Positions 32,486-34,105 of a stretch of DNA of 34,105 nt are shown here, piece after piece. A model generated the notes under the pieces. It saw only the letters and a list, made by a program, of their open reading frames with translations. It ran no database searches and was not told the origin of the DNA. The stretch is from the NCBI GenBank assembly GCA_030613615.1, contig JAUWLR010000015.1, forward strand, positions 1 to 34,105, given 5' to 3'. This stretch comes from Candidatus Eiseniibacteriota bacterium (lineage in GTDB: Bacteria; Joyebacterota; Joyebacteria; Joyebacterales; Joyebacteraceae). The translations under genes and the position numbers were made by a program. How positions within the stretch are numbered: position 1 is the stretch's first letter; every line of letters begins with the position of its first letter.

Positions 32486-33760
32486 TTACCTCCTGTTGCC
32501 CCTCAGGTACTGATAGCACAGGCCCTCAATATCAACGACGTCACCGTCCTTGAGCTTCTGGGTCGTCACTGCCTTGCCTTCAACAGTGACGCGTCCGCTC
32601 TCAACGTGAAGCTCCGGGGGCGATCCGTCCTTGGTCCCGGCGAATTCCATGATCGCCTCGATCTGGGGTATGAACGAGGTGCCGCTGCCCACCCGCACGG
32701 ATTCCACGCCGGGATTCTCGAGACCGATACACGCCCTGGCCGAAGTCGTCCCGTCCACGTCGATCGGCTTGAGATAGCCCCTCACGCGCTTCTCTCCCGT
32801 GCCGAAGATGGCCGTCGAGAAGCACATGGCCCACTTCTGGCGCTTCTCGGTACCCACCGCGATCAGCCCGACGAAAACGGCGAGGATGCCCGCGGAGCCC
32901 AGACAGAACTCCGACGAGAAGGCGCTGGATGCGCTCGACGCAAGCGCTCCAACGCGCTTGACCTTCTTCTCCCGGGGCGACTCGGAGGTCTCGGATGCCG
33001 TGACCGCATCCTGAAGCTCCAGCGTACTCGGTGCCTTGACCACCTCAACCGGCTCCGGGGGTCGCTGCTCGCCCGCGATCGCCCGGTAGGCCTCCGCAAC
33101 GCCTGAAGCGGTGGCAACGTGGCGGTAGGTGCCGCCTGTCCTCGTGGAGATATCCGTGAGCAGTTTTCCGTCGACCTTCTGCGAGCGGCCGAGGCCGATC
33201 GTGCAGATTCGGATTCCCTGCTCCGCGCAGAGTGACGCGAGTTCCAGAAGGCGTCTGCGGCTCCTGTCGTACGTTGCTTCGTATCGCGCGTAGCTGCTAT
33301 AGACCGGGACGAGTTTGCCGTCCGTGAGGAGAACGATGACCGCGTCGGCGCCCTTCCCGTCGCCCGCTTCCAGGCCGGGGAAGAAGTGAGCCCGCATCCG
33401 CCACACATATTCCAGACCCGCGGTGATGTCGGTCCTGTCGGCGTTGAAACCGAACTTGGTGTGTGCCCTCACGTAGTCCTTCGACGATTCGTCCTCGATA
33501 ACCACCGCGTGGTTCGGCAGTACGGAAACAGAACGCTCCCCGTAGCTGCAGATGGAGATGCGGTCCCCAGGCTCGGTGAGCGACACGAATTCCTTGATCG
33601 CCTCGACCGTCATGACCCCACGGCTCTGGTAGCGCATCGTCCCGGTGTTGTCCACAAGCACGACCCAGTCAACGCCGTACGCGGCGGCCGTGCTCGCCGC
33701 GCAGAGCAGGAACAGCGCCGCAAACAGCAAAGACCTCAGCTTTATCATCCGGCTCCACAT
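32486..33760 (-). CDS. Von Willebrand factor A (VWA) protein with membrane helix and FHA-like C-terminus
   Basis: A 424-residue protein. A signal peptide covers about 1-27 (LLFAALFLLCAASTAAA). The VWA domain runs about 30-230 with a MIDAS motif DNTGT (37-41, the DxSxS pattern), TDIT near 110, and LLTDGK near 145. A linker follows, with a membrane helix at about 287-303 (SAGILAVFVGLIAVG). The C-terminal 100 residues resemble an FHA-type beta fold, ending LKDGDVVDIEGLCYQYLRG. With these two membrane signals the VWA part would be outside and the FHA-like part in the cytoplasm. GGAGGGGACC precedes the ATG. The domain mix suggests a metal-dependent adhesion or sensing role, but the function is not known. 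Confidence 0.8.
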   Translation of the reverse strand: MWSRMIKLRSLLFAALFLLCAASTAAAYGVDWVVLVDNTGTMRYQSRGVMTVEAIKEFVSLTEPGDRISICSYGERSVSVLPNHAVVIEDESSKDYVRAHTKFGFNADRTDITAGLEYVWRMRAHFFPGLEAGDGKGADAVIVLLTDGKLVPVYSSYARYEATYDRSRRRLLELASLCAEQGIRICTIGLGRSQKVDGKLLTDISTRTGGTYRHVATASGVAEAYRAIAGEQRPPEPVEVVKAPSTLELQDAVTASETSESPREKKVKRVGALASSASSAFSSEFCLGSAGILAVFVGLIAVGTEKRQKWAMCFSTAIFGTGEKRVRGYLKPIDVDGTTSARACIGLENPGVESVRVGSGTSFIPQIEAIMEFAGTKDGSPPELHVESGRVTVEGKAVTTQKLKDGDVVDIEGLCYQYLRGNRR

Positions 33761-33964
33761 GGTCCCCTCCGACGTTCAACAGGCCCAGTAGGCAGTCGTT
33801 TCAGCCGCCACGACTGTGAGGAACGGCCCCGGCGCAGCACGGCTGGTCCGAGCGATCTACAGAGGGATGCACAAAGCGTGCCCGAACAGGCTTTCATTAG
33901 AGATGCTCCACCATGCCGCACACGCGGCTGCCAGGGCCGGCAGGTAGTCTGAATGCCCGCGGCG
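33761..33964. other. Intergenic stretch, 3' exon side of the group II intron
   Basis: No gene is supported. On the minus strand this is the DNA directly downstream of the intron end and upstream of the VWA gene. It may contain the VWA promoter, but I see no clear -35/-10 pair. Confidence 0.4.
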
Positions 33965-34036
33965 ATCGGGTAGGGCGGGGCCTCGCGGCCCCGTCCTCCC
34001 ACACCACCGGACGTACGGTTCCGTATCCGGCGGTTC
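33965..34036 (-). mobile_element. 3' end of a group II intron (domains V and VI)
   Basis: On the minus strand, domain V (34036..34003) is a 34-nt hairpin: ACCGCCGGA pairs with TCCGGTGGT, then a 2-nt CG bulge, a 4-bp upper stem TACG/CGTA and a tetraloop GAAC. The catalytic-triad position reads CGC with a central G-U wobble. Domain VI follows with a GGGGCC-GCGA-GGCCCC tip and a bulged A in CCTACCC, the expected branch point, and the intron seems to end at CCGAT near 33965. The rest of the intron lies beyond the right edge. Confidence 0.75.
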
Positions 34037-34105
34037 ACGAACAGCTCGCGAGTCTCCGATGCTCATCGAGAAGGCTCACGAGTCCCATGCGTCGCAGCAC
34101 GGAGG
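34035..34105 (-). CDS. Partial intron-encoded protein, C-terminal end (group II maturase / reverse transcriptase)
   Basis: One minus-strand frame is open from the window edge to TGA at 34037..34035, reading SVLRRMGLVSLLDEHRRLAS and two more residues. The stop overlaps the first base of domain V, where the ORF of such introns often ends. The fragment is too short to show reverse transcriptase motifs, so the assignment rests on position. Two other frames are interrupted or lack such a fit. Confidence 0.45.
   Translation of the reverse strand, partial: SVLRRMGLVSLLDEHRRLASCS

Overview
A 34.1 kb, GC-rich bacterial segment, probably chromosomal. It carries a type IV pilus (T4P) locus with an outer-membrane secretin, a minor-pilin cluster with two tandem PilX/DUF4900-like proteins, a buk-ptb pair, ammonia-dependent AsnA and a short-chain (SDR) threonine dehydrogenase. 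This mix suggests a Gram-negative, probably uncultured lineage of the FCB kind (Eisenbacteria, Krumholzibacteria, Latescibacteria and similar). That placement is an inference; there is no rRNA gene in the window.

Layout. (1) 1-12.3 kb is all on the minus strand. In transcription order it runs: class I aminotransferase, asnA, buk, ptb, tRNA-Leu, tig, clpP, lon, terminator, engB, class V aminotransferase, tRNA-Lys, tRNA-Glu. This is the common tig-clpP-clpX-lon-engB proteostasis island, but clpX is missing between clpP and lon. ClpP also has Asn at the position of the catalytic Asp. (2) 12.3-14.0 kb is a divergent control region whose two promoters carry inverted repeats with GTCAA/TTGAC half-sites. 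Two tandem XRE-cupin regulators of equal length (189 aa) follow on the plus strand. (3) 14.1-18.3 kb (plus) is a minor-pilin operon: two large PilX-like proteins, a PilW-like and a PilV-like pilin, with a sigma-54-type promoter in front. (4) 18.4-29.3 kb (minus) is the T4P machine, transcribed pilB, mini-prepilin-like ORF, pilT, pilC, pilA1, pilA2, pilM, N, O, P, Q, D. (5) 29.4-33.8 kb holds a REC-HD-GYP c-di-GMP phosphodiesterase, a conserved hypothetical protein, tdh, and a secreted or anchored VWA protein. (6) The right edge carries the 3' end (domains V and VI) of a group II intron on the minus strand.

The most interesting signal is regulatory. pilB and pilT each have a -24/-12 (sigma-54) element with perfect GG-N10-GC spacing. 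Exactly 24 bp upstream of each lies a 29-bp inverted repeat, (G)YTAAC-N17-GTTAR(C). A weaker copy with the same 17-bp spacer lies upstream of the sigma-54-like element of the minor-pilin operon. This looks like a T4P regulon controlled by one enhancer-binding protein that is not encoded in this window. Also unusual are a 51-codon prepilin-like ORF between pilB and pilT, a 13-codon leader ORF in the pilT 5' leader, a PilO with a long acidic repeat-bearing N-terminus, and a PilV-like pilin with a 48-residue basic leader.
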